Positions 1 through 8,441 of a stretch of 24,623 nt of DNA are shown here, piece after piece. Every line of letters begins with the position of its first letter. Position 1 is the stretch's first letter. Position numbers and translations under genes: made by a program. The notes below the pieces were generated by a model. The model searched no databases and was not told where the DNA came from. It worked only from the letters and a program-made list of their open reading frames with translations. The DNA comes from Kmv34 sp964524965 (lineage in GTDB: Bacteria; Aerophobota; Aerophobia; Aerophobales; B3-G15), in the NCBI GenBank assembly GCA_964524965.1, contig CAZGDY010000011.1, positions 1 to 24,623 on the forward strand, in the 5' to 3' direction.

Positions 1-1
1 T

Positions 2-1198
2 CCCTTTGACCAAGGAGTGGTTTTTGTTAGAGAAGACCTTCCCGGTACCGCTGGCATCAAAGCTACCGCATCCAAGGTAGTGTCTAACGACAGAGGAACT
101 ACTATTGGTAACGGAGAAGTAAAAATTACTACAGTAGAGCATATTCTGGCGGCTTTATCGGGAATGGGTGTTGATAATATTACCATAAAAATGGATAGTG
201 AAGAGTTTCCTGCTGGAGATGGTAGTGCACTTATCTGGACTAAATTAATTGAGGAGGCAGAAGTAGTTCCTCAAAATGCTCCCAGAAAATTCTTCGAAGT
301 GAAAGAACCTTTCTGGATAAAGGAGGATGGGAGGAAACTAATAGTTCTGCCCCATAAAGAGTTTAAAATTACTTATATGGTTGATTTTCCTAAAACTCCT
401 TTAAAATCACAACTTGCCGAATTTATCATAAATAAGGATAATTTCCTGAAGGAAATTGCTCCTTCTCGCACTTTTGGATTTATGAGAGAAGTAGAGTATT
501 TGAAAGAAAAAGGTCTTATCCAGGGAGGCTCACTAAAAAATGCAGTGGTTATCGATGATAAGGGTGTTGTGAATAAAGAAGGACTGCGTTTTTCTAATGA
601 GCCTGTTAGACATAAAATATTAGATTTAATTGGTGATCTTTATTTAATTGGAAAACATCTTCAAGCTCATATCATAGCGATAAAAGCAGGACATCTCATT
701 AATGTTCGATTAGCAAAAAAATTGGAGGAACTTATGGAAAAGGAAAATAAAACCAATGGTTTTCTGGGTATAAAAGATATAGAAAAAATTCTGCCCCACC
801 GTTATCCTTTTCTTTTAGTAGATAAAATTTTATCCATTAGTGATAAGGAAATTGTAGGAGTAAAAAACTTTACAATAAATGAGCCTTTTTTTATGGGTCA
901 TTTTCCTGGTCATCCTGTTGTTCCTGCAGTTTTAACTATAGAGGCGATGGCTCAAGTTGCTGGAATATATCTTTTAAAGAAGAGTAAAAATCAGGGAAAA
1001 TTAGCTTACTTTGCTGGGATAGATAAGGCTCGATTTAGAAAACCTCTTGTTCCTGGTGATCAGCTTGTTACTAAAATAGAAATTCTTAGCATGAGAGAAA
1101 CTGCTGAGAACGTTTCGGGTAAAGTGAAGGCAGTAGGTTTGGTCGAAGGAAAAAAGGTTGCAGAAGCCTTTTTTCTCTTTATTTTGGTGGGAAAATAA
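2..1198 (+). CDS. lpxC-fabZ: Bifunctional LpxC deacetylase / FabZ dehydratase, 5' partial
   Basis: The N-terminal ~240 residues are LpxC, the zinc-dependent UDP-3-O-acyl-GlcNAc deacetylase that commits to lipid A synthesis. The C-terminal ~145 residues are FabZ, the 3-hydroxyacyl-ACP dehydratase. LpxC signs are the EHILAAL zinc-ligand motif, the SRTFGF motif, RHKILDLIGDL (His and Asp ligands) and AGHLINVRLA. FabZ signs are LPHRYPFLLVDK and GHFPGHPVVPAVLTIEAMAQ with the catalytic His and Glu; the usual PGVL is PAVL here. The frame is open to base 2 and reads PFDQGVVFVREDLPG, which matches the family about 25-30 residues in. The GTG at 17 is therefore not the true start and the gene continues upstream of the window. 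Such fusions are known in Bacteroidota and relatives; both enzymes use 3-hydroxyacyl substrates. uppS follows 42 bases downstream. Confidence 0.95.
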   Translation, partial: PFDQGVVFVREDLPGTAGIKATASKVVSNDRGTTIGNGEVKITTVEHILAALSGMGVDNITIKMDSEEFPAGDGSALIWTKLIEEAEVVPQNAPRKFFEVKEPFWIKEDGRKLIVLPHKEFKITYMVDFPKTPLKSQLAEFIINKDNFLKEIAPSRTFGFMREVEYLKEKGLIQGGSLKNAVVIDDKGVVNKEGLRFSNEPVRHKILDLIGDLYLIGKHLQAHIIAIKAGHLINVRLAKKLEELMEKENKTNGFLGIKDIEKILPHRYPFLLVDKILSISDKEIVGVKNFTINEPFFMGHFPGHPVVPAVLTIEAMAQVAGIYLLKKSKNQGKLAYFAGIDKARFRKPLVPGDQLVTKIEILSMRETAENVSGKVKAVGLVEGKKVAEAFFLFILVGK

Positions 1199-1240
1199 AA
1201 AAATAAATTTGTTCTTCTTTTATCTAGTTTGGAGATATAA

Positions 1241-1972
1241 ATGAAAAAATTATTTATTCCTATAGAAAAAATTCCTCTTCATTTAGCTGTGATCATGGAT
1301 GGAAATGGGAGATGGGCAAAAAAGAGAGGTTTAATAAGAACCATTGGTCATCGAGGGGGAATGGAAAAAATTCGACAGATAATGAAATGGTGTCAGGAAA
1401 AGGGTATCAAGGTTTTAACTCTCTACGCTTTTTCCAAGCAAAACTGGAATCGGCCTCTTCAGGAAGTAAAATTTTTGATGAAAACGTTTGAAGAGTATCT
1501 GAAAAAAGAAGTTGATCATTTAATGGAAAAAGATGTTAAATTTCAAGTAATAGGGAGAGTTGAAGAACTACCTTCCAATTTAAGAAAAAGAATTCACGAA
1601 ACTGCCTTAAAGACAAAACAAAACAAAGATTTTTTCTTAAATCTTGCCATAAACTATGGAGGGCAAGAAGAAATAGTAGATGCGGTAAGAAATATATCGG
1701 TTAAGGTGAAGAAAGGAGAAATTCACTCTCAAGATATCGATGTTAACCTTTTTAAAAAATATCTTTACACTCCTGATTTGCCTTATCCGGACCTTGTTAT
1801 CCGTACCGGTGGAGATTTCAGATTAAGCAATTTTCTTTTATGGCAAATTGCTTATGCTGAGATTTGGATTACTCATATTTTATGGCCAGATTTTAAGGAA
1901 GAGCACTTAAACAAGGCATTGCAAGATTTTGCTTGCAGAGAGAGAAGATTTGGGGCGATAAAGGGAGATTGA
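1241..1972 (+). CDS. uppS: Isoprenyl transferase (undecaprenyl diphosphate synthase)
   Basis: This cytosolic or membrane-associated cis-prenyltransferase adds isopentenyl units to farnesyl diphosphate to make the C55 carrier lipid of peptidoglycan and O-antigen synthesis. The protein has 243 residues, normal for the family. It shows HLAVIMDGNGRWAKKRG with the catalytic Asp and the phosphate-binding Gly-Asn-Gly-Arg, then TLYAFSKQNWNRP, and near the end LVIRTGGDFRLSNFLLWQ and the WPDF region. The RTGGDFR stretch differs a little from the common RTSGExR. The ATG is preceded by a GGAG at about 8 bases. The stop lies one base before the cdsA TTG, so the two are probably translated together. Confidence 0.96.
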   Translation: MKKLFIPIEKIPLHLAVIMDGNGRWAKKRGLIRTIGHRGGMEKIRQIMKWCQEKGIKVLTLYAFSKQNWNRPLQEVKFLMKTFEEYLKKEVDHLMEKDVKFQVIGRVEELPSNLRKRIHETALKTKQNKDFFLNLAINYGGQEEIVDAVRNISVKVKKGEIHSQDIDVNLFKKYLYTPDLPYPDLVIRTGGDFRLSNFLLWQIAYAEIWITHILWPDFKEEHLNKALQDFACRERRFGAIKGD

Positions 1973-1973
1973 T

Positions 1974-2777
1974 TTGTTCCTGAAAAGAGTTATCGTAGCT
2001 GCTATTTTTATCCCGATTCTTATTTTTCTAATTTTTAAGGGTAATTTTTTCTTTTTAGCTTTAGTTTGTGGGGTAATTGGAGTTGGACTTGCAGAATTTT
2101 ATCATGAGGTAGATCGAGGTAAGCCCTATCTTTTTTTTAGGAACATTGTTCTTGGTATTTGTATACCGCTAACAGTTTACTTTAAGGGAGAGAATGTTTT
2201 ACCATTTGTGGTCACTATTATTATCTTTATAGTTTTTTTCTGGGAGATTTTCAAATTAAAAGGTTCCAAAGCTCAGACTAATATTGTTGAGGTGGGGGGG
2301 ATTCTGTACATAAGCTATCTTTTCAGCTATATAGTTATTATGAGACAATCTCCTTCAATGGGAATACAATTAGTAATTACTGTTTTGTTTGCTACCTGGA
2401 TGGGAGATGCTGGGGCTTACGCGATAGGCAGCTTATATGGAAAACACCGGTTTTTTTCCCGCTATAGTGCTCATAAGTCGATAGAAGGATTTTTAGGTGC
2501 TCTTAGTTTTAGTCTGGGAGCTATGCTTTTATCCAGGTTATGGATTTCTTTGCCTGTTATCCATCTTCTCATTCTCGGAATTTTGACGGGATGTTGTGGG
2601 CAAATGGGAGATTTTTTTGAATCTATGCTGAAAAGAAGGCTAAATATTAAGGATTTTGGTAAATTTCTTCCTGGGCACGGAGGGATTTTAGATCGGTTTG
2701 ATAGTTTATTTTTTACTGTGCCTATTTTTTTCTATTACACTAAATATCTTGTGAGATTTACAGGTTTGATTCAATGA
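1974..2777 (+). CDS. cdsA: Phosphatidate cytidylyltransferase
   Basis: This integral membrane enzyme makes CDP-diacylglycerol from phosphatidate and CTP, the branch point for bacterial phospholipids. The 267 residues are mostly hydrophobic segments. The C-terminal part holds the CdsA signature: SMLKRRLNIKDFGKFLPGH, followed directly by GGILDRFD, with its metal- and CTP-binding Asp residues. The start is a TTG with AAGGGAG just upstream, overlapping the end of uppS. The stop overlaps the rseP ATG (ATGA). In many bacteria dxr sits between cdsA and rseP; it is absent here. Confidence 0.95.
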   Translation: MFLKRVIVAAIFIPILIFLIFKGNFFFLALVCGVIGVGLAEFYHEVDRGKPYLFFRNIVLGICIPLTVYFKGENVLPFVVTIIIFIVFFWEIFKLKGSKAQTNIVEVGGILYISYLFSYIVIMRQSPSMGIQLVITVLFATWMGDAGAYAIGSLYGKHRFFSRYSAHKSIEGFLGALSFSLGAMLLSRLWISLPVIHLLILGILTGCCGQMGDFFESMLKRRLNIKDFGKFLPGHGGILDRFDSLFFTVPIFFYYTKYLVRFTGLIQ

Positions 2778-3796
2778 CTTTAATTTTTATGGTTCTTATT
2801 TTTCTTATCCTTATTTTTCCTCACGAATTGGGGCACTTTCTTGCGGCTAAAGTTTCGGGAATGCGTGTGGAAAAATTTTCCCTGGGATTTGGTCCTAAGT
2901 TATGGGGGGTGAAGAAAAATGAAACCGAATATGCCATCTCTCTTATTCCGATAGGGGGATATCTTAAGATAGCAGGGATGGCTCCAGGGGAGCAGCAGGT
3001 TGAGGGTGGATTTTATTCAAAGTCACTGAGCAAAAAGTTAGCCGTTATTCTTTGTGGGCCGGCGATGAATTTTTTAGTTAGCATCCTGCTTTTTTCCTTT
3101 ATCTTTATAATTGGATTTCAAGTTACAGATTTTGAATCACCGGTGGTGGGTGAGGTAATTGAAGCCTCTCCAGCTCAGGAAGCTGGGGTCAAATTAGGAG
3201 ATGAAATCCTTAGTATAAATGGGCATAAAGTTGAGGAGTGGCAACAAATAACTAATTTTATTCAGGGAGAAGAAGAAAACGAACTGCAAATTTTAATCTT
3301 ACGAGGCGAAGATACTTTAATTGCTAAAATTAAACCAAGATATTATCCGGAATACCAACGGAGCTTAATAGGCATCTCTCCCTCTACTAAATTTATCCGT
3401 TACGATCCCTTAACCTCTATTGGATTGGGGGTCCAAAGAGTAGCATTTCTTATAAAGTTAATCTTTAAGACTTTGGGGGGTATGATTATTGGGAAAACCC
3501 TCGCCCAATTTACAGGACCCGTAGGTATAGTGCAATACGTGGGAGAGGCTTCAAAGCTTGGAATAATACCTTTTGTTTCTCTAACAGCTCTTTTAAGCGT
3601 AAATTTGGGACTTTTTAATCTTTTTCCTATTCCTGCTTTAGATGGAGGAAGAATTCTCTTTATTTTAGTGGGAGCGATTCGCAAACGACCTATAAAGATA
3701 GAGTTTCAGGAGTTTGTTCATTATATAGGATTTTTAATTTTAATTATTTTTATGTTTTTGGTAACCTATCAGGATATCTTGAGGTTGTTAAGATGA
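2774..3796 (+). CDS. rseP: RIP site-2 metalloprotease RseP-like
   Basis: This intramembrane zinc protease cleaves membrane-bound anti-sigma factors and signal peptide remnants. It has 340 residues. The first membrane segment carries the HELGH active site at about residues 17-21. A single PDZ domain follows (VVGEVIEASPAQEAGVKLGDEILSING in two adjoining stretches, residues ~125-150). The C-terminal NLFPIPALDGGRI motif supplies the third zinc ligand. The gene overlaps cdsA by 4 bases and the next gene by 4 bases (ATGA at both ends), so the set is probably one translationally coupled operon. Its natural anti-sigma substrate is not visible in the window. Confidence 0.94.
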   Translation: MTLIFMVLIFLILIFPHELGHFLAAKVSGMRVEKFSLGFGPKLWGVKKNETEYAISLIPIGGYLKIAGMAPGEQQVEGGFYSKSLSKKLAVILCGPAMNFLVSILLFSFIFIIGFQVTDFESPVVGEVIEASPAQEAGVKLGDEILSINGHKVEEWQQITNFIQGEEENELQILILRGEDTLIAKIKPRYYPEYQRSLIGISPSTKFIRYDPLTSIGLGVQRVAFLIKLIFKTLGGMIIGKTLAQFTGPVGIVQYVGEASKLGIIPFVSLTALLSVNLGLFNLFPIPALDGGRILFILVGAIRKRPIKIEFQEFVHYIGFLILIIFMFLVTYQDILRLLR

Positions 3797-4842
3797 AAAA
3801 AATACTAATATCAGGGAACGAAGCTTTAGCAGAAGGAGCAGTGAGAGCAGGTTGCAGATGCTATTTTGGTTACCCGATAACTCCTCAATCGGAAATAGCG
3901 GCTTATCTGTCCAGAAGATTAGAGGAGGTGAGAGGTGTATTCTTGCAAGCAGAGTCAGAAGTTGCTGCTATAAATATGGTCTATGGAGCAGCAGCCGCAG
4001 GGGTGAGAGCGATGACCTCTTCCTCAGGACCGGGAATTAGTTTAAAAGCAGAGGGACTGTCTTACCTTGCTGGGGCTCAGCTTCCTGCTTTAGTGGTAAA
4101 TGTGATGAGAGGAGGCCCCGGTTTGGGTAATATCGCCCCCTCGCAATCTGATTATTTTCAAGCTACTAAAGGTGGAGGACACGGAGATTATCATTTGATT
4201 GTTCTTGCTCCCTCTTCTGCCCAGGAGATGGCAGATTTTCCTCTTCTTGCTTTTGCTCTTGCTGATAAGTACCGCAATCCAGTTATGATTCTTGCTGACG
4301 CCATCTTAGCTCAAATGATGGAAGGAGTTAGCTTTAAAAAAATCCCGATACCTAAAATTGAACCAAAACCATGGACGGTTACTGGTGCAAAAGATAGAAG
4401 TGCTAATATTATACGGTCTCTTTTTTTGAAAGAAGGTGTTCTTGAACATCACAACCAGATTCTGCAAAAAAAATACCAAAATATCAAAGAAAAAGAAGTT
4501 AAATACCAGATATTTGGAGAATCTAATCCTGAGATACTTTTAGTTGCCTATGGCAGTATGTTTAGAGTATGTATGTGGGTTATGGATAAGTTGAAAAAAA
4601 TGGAAAAATCTTGTGCTCTGCTTCGTCCGATAACTCTTTGGCCCTTTCCCTATAAAATTATAAATAAATTAGCTGAAAATGTTAAGTTTGTATTTGTTTT
4701 GGAGATGAGTCAGGGGCAGATGGTGGAAGATGTGCGTCTTGGAGTTGAGGGGAAATGTCCGGTTCATTTTTATGGGAGAATGGGTGGAGGTGTACCTGAC
4801 CCCGAGGAGGTTTTAAATAAAATTAGGCAGCTTTTAACTTAA
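3793..4842 (+). CDS. vorB: 2-oxoacid:ferredoxin oxidoreductase alpha subunit, VorB-like, without partner subunits
   Basis: This is the subunit with the pyrimidine-binding fold of a ferredoxin-dependent 2-oxoacid oxidoreductase. The closest recognisable type is VorB (branched-chain 2-oxoacids). Family motifs include FGYPITPQSEIAAYLSRRL, VFLQAESEVAAINMVYGAA, MTSSSGPGISLKAEGLSYL and GGPGLGNIAPSQSDYFQATK. At 349 residues it is full length. The thiamine-diphosphate-binding beta subunit, the gamma subunit and the ferredoxin subunit normally beside it are all missing: rseP overlaps upstream by 4 bases and leuD starts 29 bases downstream. The partners must be encoded elsewhere if the enzyme works. 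Its position before leuD and cimA hints at a role in branched-chain keto-acid metabolism, but that is inference. KorA of 2-oxoglutarate oxidoreductase is the main alternative. Confidence 0.88.
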   Translation: MKKILISGNEALAEGAVRAGCRCYFGYPITPQSEIAAYLSRRLEEVRGVFLQAESEVAAINMVYGAAAAGVRAMTSSSGPGISLKAEGLSYLAGAQLPALVVNVMRGGPGLGNIAPSQSDYFQATKGGGHGDYHLIVLAPSSAQEMADFPLLAFALADKYRNPVMILADAILAQMMEGVSFKKIPIPKIEPKPWTVTGAKDRSANIIRSLFLKEGVLEHHNQILQKKYQNIKEKEVKYQIFGESNPEILLVAYGSMFRVCMWVMDKLKKMEKSCALLRPITLWPFPYKIINKLAENVKFVFVLEMSQGQMVEDVRLGVEGKCPVHFYGRMGGGVPDPEEVLNKIRQLLT

Positions 4843-4871
4843 AATTCTTGAAATTGAAGGGAGGTAATTAA

Positions 4872-5372
4872 TTGAGAATCAAAGGGAAAATTATAAAATA
4901 TGGTGACAATGTAAATACAGATGAGATTATTCCCGGGGCTTATTTAACTACTACAGACCCACAGGTATTGGGTGAGCACTGTATGGAAGGGATAGATAAG
5001 GATTTTTTTAGGAAGGTTAAAGAATCTTCAATTGTAGTTGCCGGGAATAATTTTGGTTGCGGTTCTTCCCGGGAACACGCTGTTTTAGCTTTAAAAGGGG
5101 CTGGCGTGAGGTGCATAGTAGCCTCTTCTTTTGCTCGTATTTTTTTCCGTAACGCCATTAATGGGGGTCTTTCTATAGTGGAGAGCGGAGAGTGCGCAAA
5201 AAGCTCTCGAGAAGGAGATTTATTAGAGATAGACACGGAACAGAGTGTGATTAAAAACATCACTAAAGGTGAGGTTTTCTCAACTGCGGTTTATCCAAGT
5301 TTCATCCAAAAATTTATGGAGGAAGGGGGAATAGACAACTGGGTTAAAGGAAATCTTAAGGAATTTACATAA
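4872..5372 (+). CDS. leuD: 3-isopropylmalate / citramalate dehydratase small subunit
   Basis: This is the swivel-domain subunit of the aconitase-family isopropylmalate isomerase. With LeuC it isomerises 2-isopropylmalate, and citramalate when the citramalate route is used. The 166 residues match the short type found in archaea and many anaerobes. Motifs are YGDNVNTDEIIPGAYL at the start and VVAGNNFGCGSSREHA in the middle, then FARIFFRNAINGGL. The start is TTG with a strong AAGGGAGGT eight to fifteen bases upstream. The large subunit LeuC is not in the window. cimA comes right after (34 bases), which makes citramalate a likely substrate. Confidence 0.93.
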   Translation: MRIKGKIIKYGDNVNTDEIIPGAYLTTTDPQVLGEHCMEGIDKDFFRKVKESSIVVAGNNFGCGSSREHAVLALKGAGVRCIVASSFARIFFRNAINGGLSIVESGECAKSSREGDLLEIDTEQSVIKNITKGEVFSTAVYPSFIQKFMEEGGIDNWVKGNLKEFT

Positions 5373-5406
5373 AATTTTCTAAATAAAAATAAATAGGTTT
5401 TTTGCA

Positions 5407-6960
5407 ATGAAGCTAAAGATATATGATACGACTTTACGAGATGGAGTGCAAGCGGCGGGAGTTTCCTTTTCTCTTTTAGATAAGCTCCAGATTGTTCGGG
5501 AGCTGGATAAAATAGGTTTTGATTATATTGAGGGGGGCTGGCCTGGTTCAAGTCCTAAGGATTTGGAGTTTTTTAATCGGGTAAAAAATATTTCTTTTGC
5601 TAACGCCAAAATTGCTGCTTTTGGAAGCACCAGAAAAAAAGATGTTGTTGTGGATAAAGACCCTAATATCCTATCCATATTAGAGGCAGAAACACCTGTT
5701 GTAACTATTTTTGGAAAGAGTTGGACTTTGCATGTGCGTAAGGCTTTGTGTACTAATAAAGAAGAAAATTTAAGAATGATTGAAGACTCTGTTAGTTTTT
5801 TTAAAAAAAAGGGCAAAGAAGTAATTTTTGATGCCGAGCACTTTTTTGATGGATACAAAGAAAATCCTTTATATGCGATGAAAACGCTTCAAGTCGCAAA
5901 AGAGGCTGGAGCAGATTGCCTTGTGCTATGTGATACTAATGGGGGTTCTATGCCTTACGAGATAGACCAGATTGTGAGAGTGGTAAAAGAAGAAGTCAGA
6001 CACTCCTTAGGAATTCACACTCACAATGATGCTGGTCTCGCCGTTGCTAACACTATTATGGCCGCTCGCATTGGAGTTGTTCAAGTTCAGGGAACTATAA
6101 ATGGATATGGGGAAAGATGTGGTAATGCTGATCTTTGCGTGCTTATTCCAAATTTGAGATTTAAATTAGGTCTGGATTGTCTTTTTAAAGAGACTTTAAA
6201 ATCGTTGACTCGAATTTCTCGCCTTGTTGCTGAATTGGCTAATCTAACCCCTGATGGGCATCAAGCGTATGTAGGCCGGTCTGCCTTTACGCACAAAGGA
6301 GGAGTTCATGTTAGCGCTATCTCTAGGGATAGAGAAACTTATGAGCATATTAATCCGGAGTTAGTGGGGAATAAAAGAAAAGTGATTATTAGTGAGCTTG
6401 CTGGTAGAAGTTCCATAATTTATAAATTGAAAGAGAGAAATTTAGAAGTTAATAATCCCCAGACTATTTCTAAAAGTTTAATTAATAAAATAAAGAAGTT
6501 GGAAAGCGAAGGTTATGAGTTTGAGGCTGCTGATGGGAGCTTTGAGCTTTTAGTTAAAAAAAGTAGTGGGGAATACAAGAAATTATTTGATGTTGATGGA
6601 TTTCGCATCATTGTGGAAAAAAGAAATAATGAGAAGCTTATTTCTGAGGCTACCATAAAACTCAGGATTGGGGATAAATTAGTTCATACAGTAGCAGAGG
6701 GAAATGGTCCGGTAAATGCCCTGGATAAAGCTTTGAGAAAAGCTTTAGAAGATAATTTCCCGAAACTTGCAGAGATGCGTCTTTCTGATTACAAGGTCAG
6801 GATACTGGACACCGGATTAGGAACTGGGGCAACGACAAGAGTTCTTATAGAATCAGTTGATAAAGAAGGCAGATGGGGGACGGTAGGAGTTTCCCCCAAT
6901 ATTATTGAGGCAAGCTGTACCGCTTTGTTGGATGCAGTAGAATATAAGTTAAATAAATAA
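5407..6960 (+). CDS. cimA: (R)-citramalate synthase
   Basis: It condenses pyruvate with acetyl-CoA to citramalate, the first step of the threonine-independent route to 2-oxobutyrate and isoleucine. The protein has 517 residues. The N-terminal DRE-TIM barrel has YDTTLRDGVQAAGVSFS, IEGGWPGSSPKDLEFF (the GGWPGS motif separates CimA from LeuA) and HTHNDAGLAVANT with the metal-binding His residues. The HQAYVGRSAFTHKGGVHVS linker motif follows. Residues ~390-517 form the LeuA-type dimerisation/regulatory domain that binds the feedback inhibitor, presumably isoleucine. The ribosome binding site is weak. The gene ends 2 bases from the convergent rtcB stop, leaving no room for a separate terminator. 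Confidence 0.95.
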   Translation: MKLKIYDTTLRDGVQAAGVSFSLLDKLQIVRELDKIGFDYIEGGWPGSSPKDLEFFNRVKNISFANAKIAAFGSTRKKDVVVDKDPNILSILEAETPVVTIFGKSWTLHVRKALCTNKEENLRMIEDSVSFFKKKGKEVIFDAEHFFDGYKENPLYAMKTLQVAKEAGADCLVLCDTNGGSMPYEIDQIVRVVKEEVRHSLGIHTHNDAGLAVANTIMAARIGVVQVQGTINGYGERCGNADLCVLIPNLRFKLGLDCLFKETLKSLTRISRLVAELANLTPDGHQAYVGRSAFTHKGGVHVSAISRDRETYEHINPELVGNKRKVIISELAGRSSIIYKLKERNLEVNNPQTISKSLINKIKKLESEGYEFEAADGSFELLVKKSSGEYKKLFDVDGFRIIVEKRNNEKLISEATIKLRIGDKLVHTVAEGNGPVNALDKALRKALEDNFPKLAEMRLSDYKVRILDTGLGTGATTRVLIESVDKEGRWGTVGVSPNIIEASCTALLDAVEYKLNK

Positions 6961-6962
6961 GA

Positions 6963-8411
6963 TTAACCTTTGACAACTCCCAAGGGAACTACTTTTGCTA
7001 CTTTTCTGGAAAGCCCTGCCTTTTGTACTATGTCAACGACCTCATTTACATCTTTATAAGCATCGGGCATCTCTTCGGCAATGGTTTCTTTTCCTTTGGC
7101 GATAACAATAATACCCTTTTTTTCTAATTCTTTTTCTATTGATTTTCCCCGGGCTATCTTTTTTGCTGCGGTGCGGGACATAACTCTTCCGGCTCCGTGG
7201 CAAGTACTTCCCCAACTTTCCTTCATAGCCTGTTCTGTTCCCACTAAAACATAAGAGGCAGTTCCCATATCCCCGGGAATTAAAACGGGCTGCCCCACTT
7301 TTTTATAGATTTGAGGCAATTGAGGGTGATTAGCAGGAAAAGCTCTGGTTGCCCCTTTTCGATGGACAAAAACAGTTTTTTCCTTTTCTTTTAATTTATG
7401 TTTTTCAAATTTTCCTATGTTATGGCATACATCATAGACCAGGCTCATTTCTAACTGATTGGGAGAAAGATTAAGTACTTTTTGGAAAACTTGCCTCATC
7501 CAGTACATGATAACCTGTCGGTTTGCCCAGGCGTAATTTGCTGCGGCTGCCATAGCTGAAAAATAGTCTTTTCCTTCGGGAGAGGTGAGGGGAGTACAGG
7601 ATAATTGTCTATCGGGTAAAGAGATTTGATATTTATTAATTGCTCGTCTCATTAGGGCAAGATAATCATCGCATACCTGATAACCTAATCCTCGTGAACC
7701 AGAATGGATAATGGTTACAATTTGTCCTTGGAAAAGACCAAATACATTAGCGACAACTGGATCAAATATCTTTTCTACGATATCTATTTCCAAAAAATGA
7801 TTTCCCGAACCGAGAGTTCCCAGCTGATTTTGACCTCTTTTATAGGCTCGTTGGCTTACTTTTTCCGGATCTGCTCCTTGCATTCTGCCATAATCCTCGC
7901 ACTTTTCCAGATCTTCTTTTTCCCCGTAGCCTCTATCCACAACCCATTTAGCTCCTTCATTTAGTACTTTTCTCAACTCAGAAGGGGAAAGTCTTAGCTT
8001 AGAAGTAGAGCCAACTCCACAGGGGATATTATTAAAGAGGGCAACAAGAAGTTGCCTTAATTTAGGTTTAATATCTTTTCTTTCTAAGTTAGTCCTGACC
8101 AGTCTGAGGCCACAATTAATATCGTAGCCGATTCCCCCGGGGGAGATTACTCCTCCCTCTTCAGGATCAGTAGCTGCTACTCCTCCTATGGGAAATCCAT
8201 ACCCCCAGTGCATGTCAGGCATAGCAAGAGAGTAGTTAATAATGCCCGGAAGATAAGCAACATTTTTTACCTGGAGGGGGGTTCTATCTTTTTCTACAAT
8301 TTTTAACATTTTTTCATTGGCGTAAAGCCTTCCCGGAACTCTCATCCCCTCAGTTTTGGCTATTTCCCAGCGGTAATCATCAATTTTTTTTATATTAAAT
8401 TCATCGCCCAT
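6963..8411 (-). CDS. rtcB: RNA-splicing ligase RtcB
   Basis: This GTP- and Mn-dependent ligase joins a 2',3'-cyclic phosphate (or 3'-phosphate) RNA end to a 5'-OH end, for RNA repair or tRNA healing. The 482 residues are typical. Visible active-site parts are MPDMHWGYGFPIGGVAA, GGIGYDINCGLRLVR (metal-binding Cys at residue 100), GSGNHFLEID, HSGSRGLGYQV, DVCHNIGKFEKH and CHGAGRVMSRTAAKK with the guanylylated His. It ends in the usual PLGVVKG tail. The ATG has an AGAGGGA ribosome site. It lies 30 bases after the archease gene in the same orientation, its known activating partner. Confidence 0.97.
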   Translation of the reverse strand: MGDEFNIKKIDDYRWEIAKTEGMRVPGRLYANEKMLKIVEKDRTPLQVKNVAYLPGIINYSLAMPDMHWGYGFPIGGVAATDPEEGGVISPGGIGYDINCGLRLVRTNLERKDIKPKLRQLLVALFNNIPCGVGSTSKLRLSPSELRKVLNEGAKWVVDRGYGEKEDLEKCEDYGRMQGADPEKVSQRAYKRGQNQLGTLGSGNHFLEIDIVEKIFDPVVANVFGLFQGQIVTIIHSGSRGLGYQVCDDYLALMRRAINKYQISLPDRQLSCTPLTSPEGKDYFSAMAAAANYAWANRQVIMYWMRQVFQKVLNLSPNQLEMSLVYDVCHNIGKFEKHKLKEKEKTVFVHRKGATRAFPANHPQLPQIYKKVGQPVLIPGDMGTASYVLVGTEQAMKESWGSTCHGAGRVMSRTAAKKIARGKSIEKELEKKGIIVIAKGKETIAEEMPDAYKDVNEVVDIVQKAGLSRKVAKVVPLGVVKG

Positions 8412-8441
8412 TTATCCCTCTTTCGATTATTTAAATGAAGT

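Noticed and set aside
17..19. GTG 17 as the start of lpxC
   Set aside because: The frame is open to the window edge and reads family sequence upstream; the gene is simply cut by the window.
3400..3684. Minus-strand open frame inside rseP, and similar open frames opposite leuD, cimA, nlpD-like, serS and other genes
   Set aside because: They lie opposite clearly functional genes, have no recognisable domains and no ribosome sites; they are shadows.
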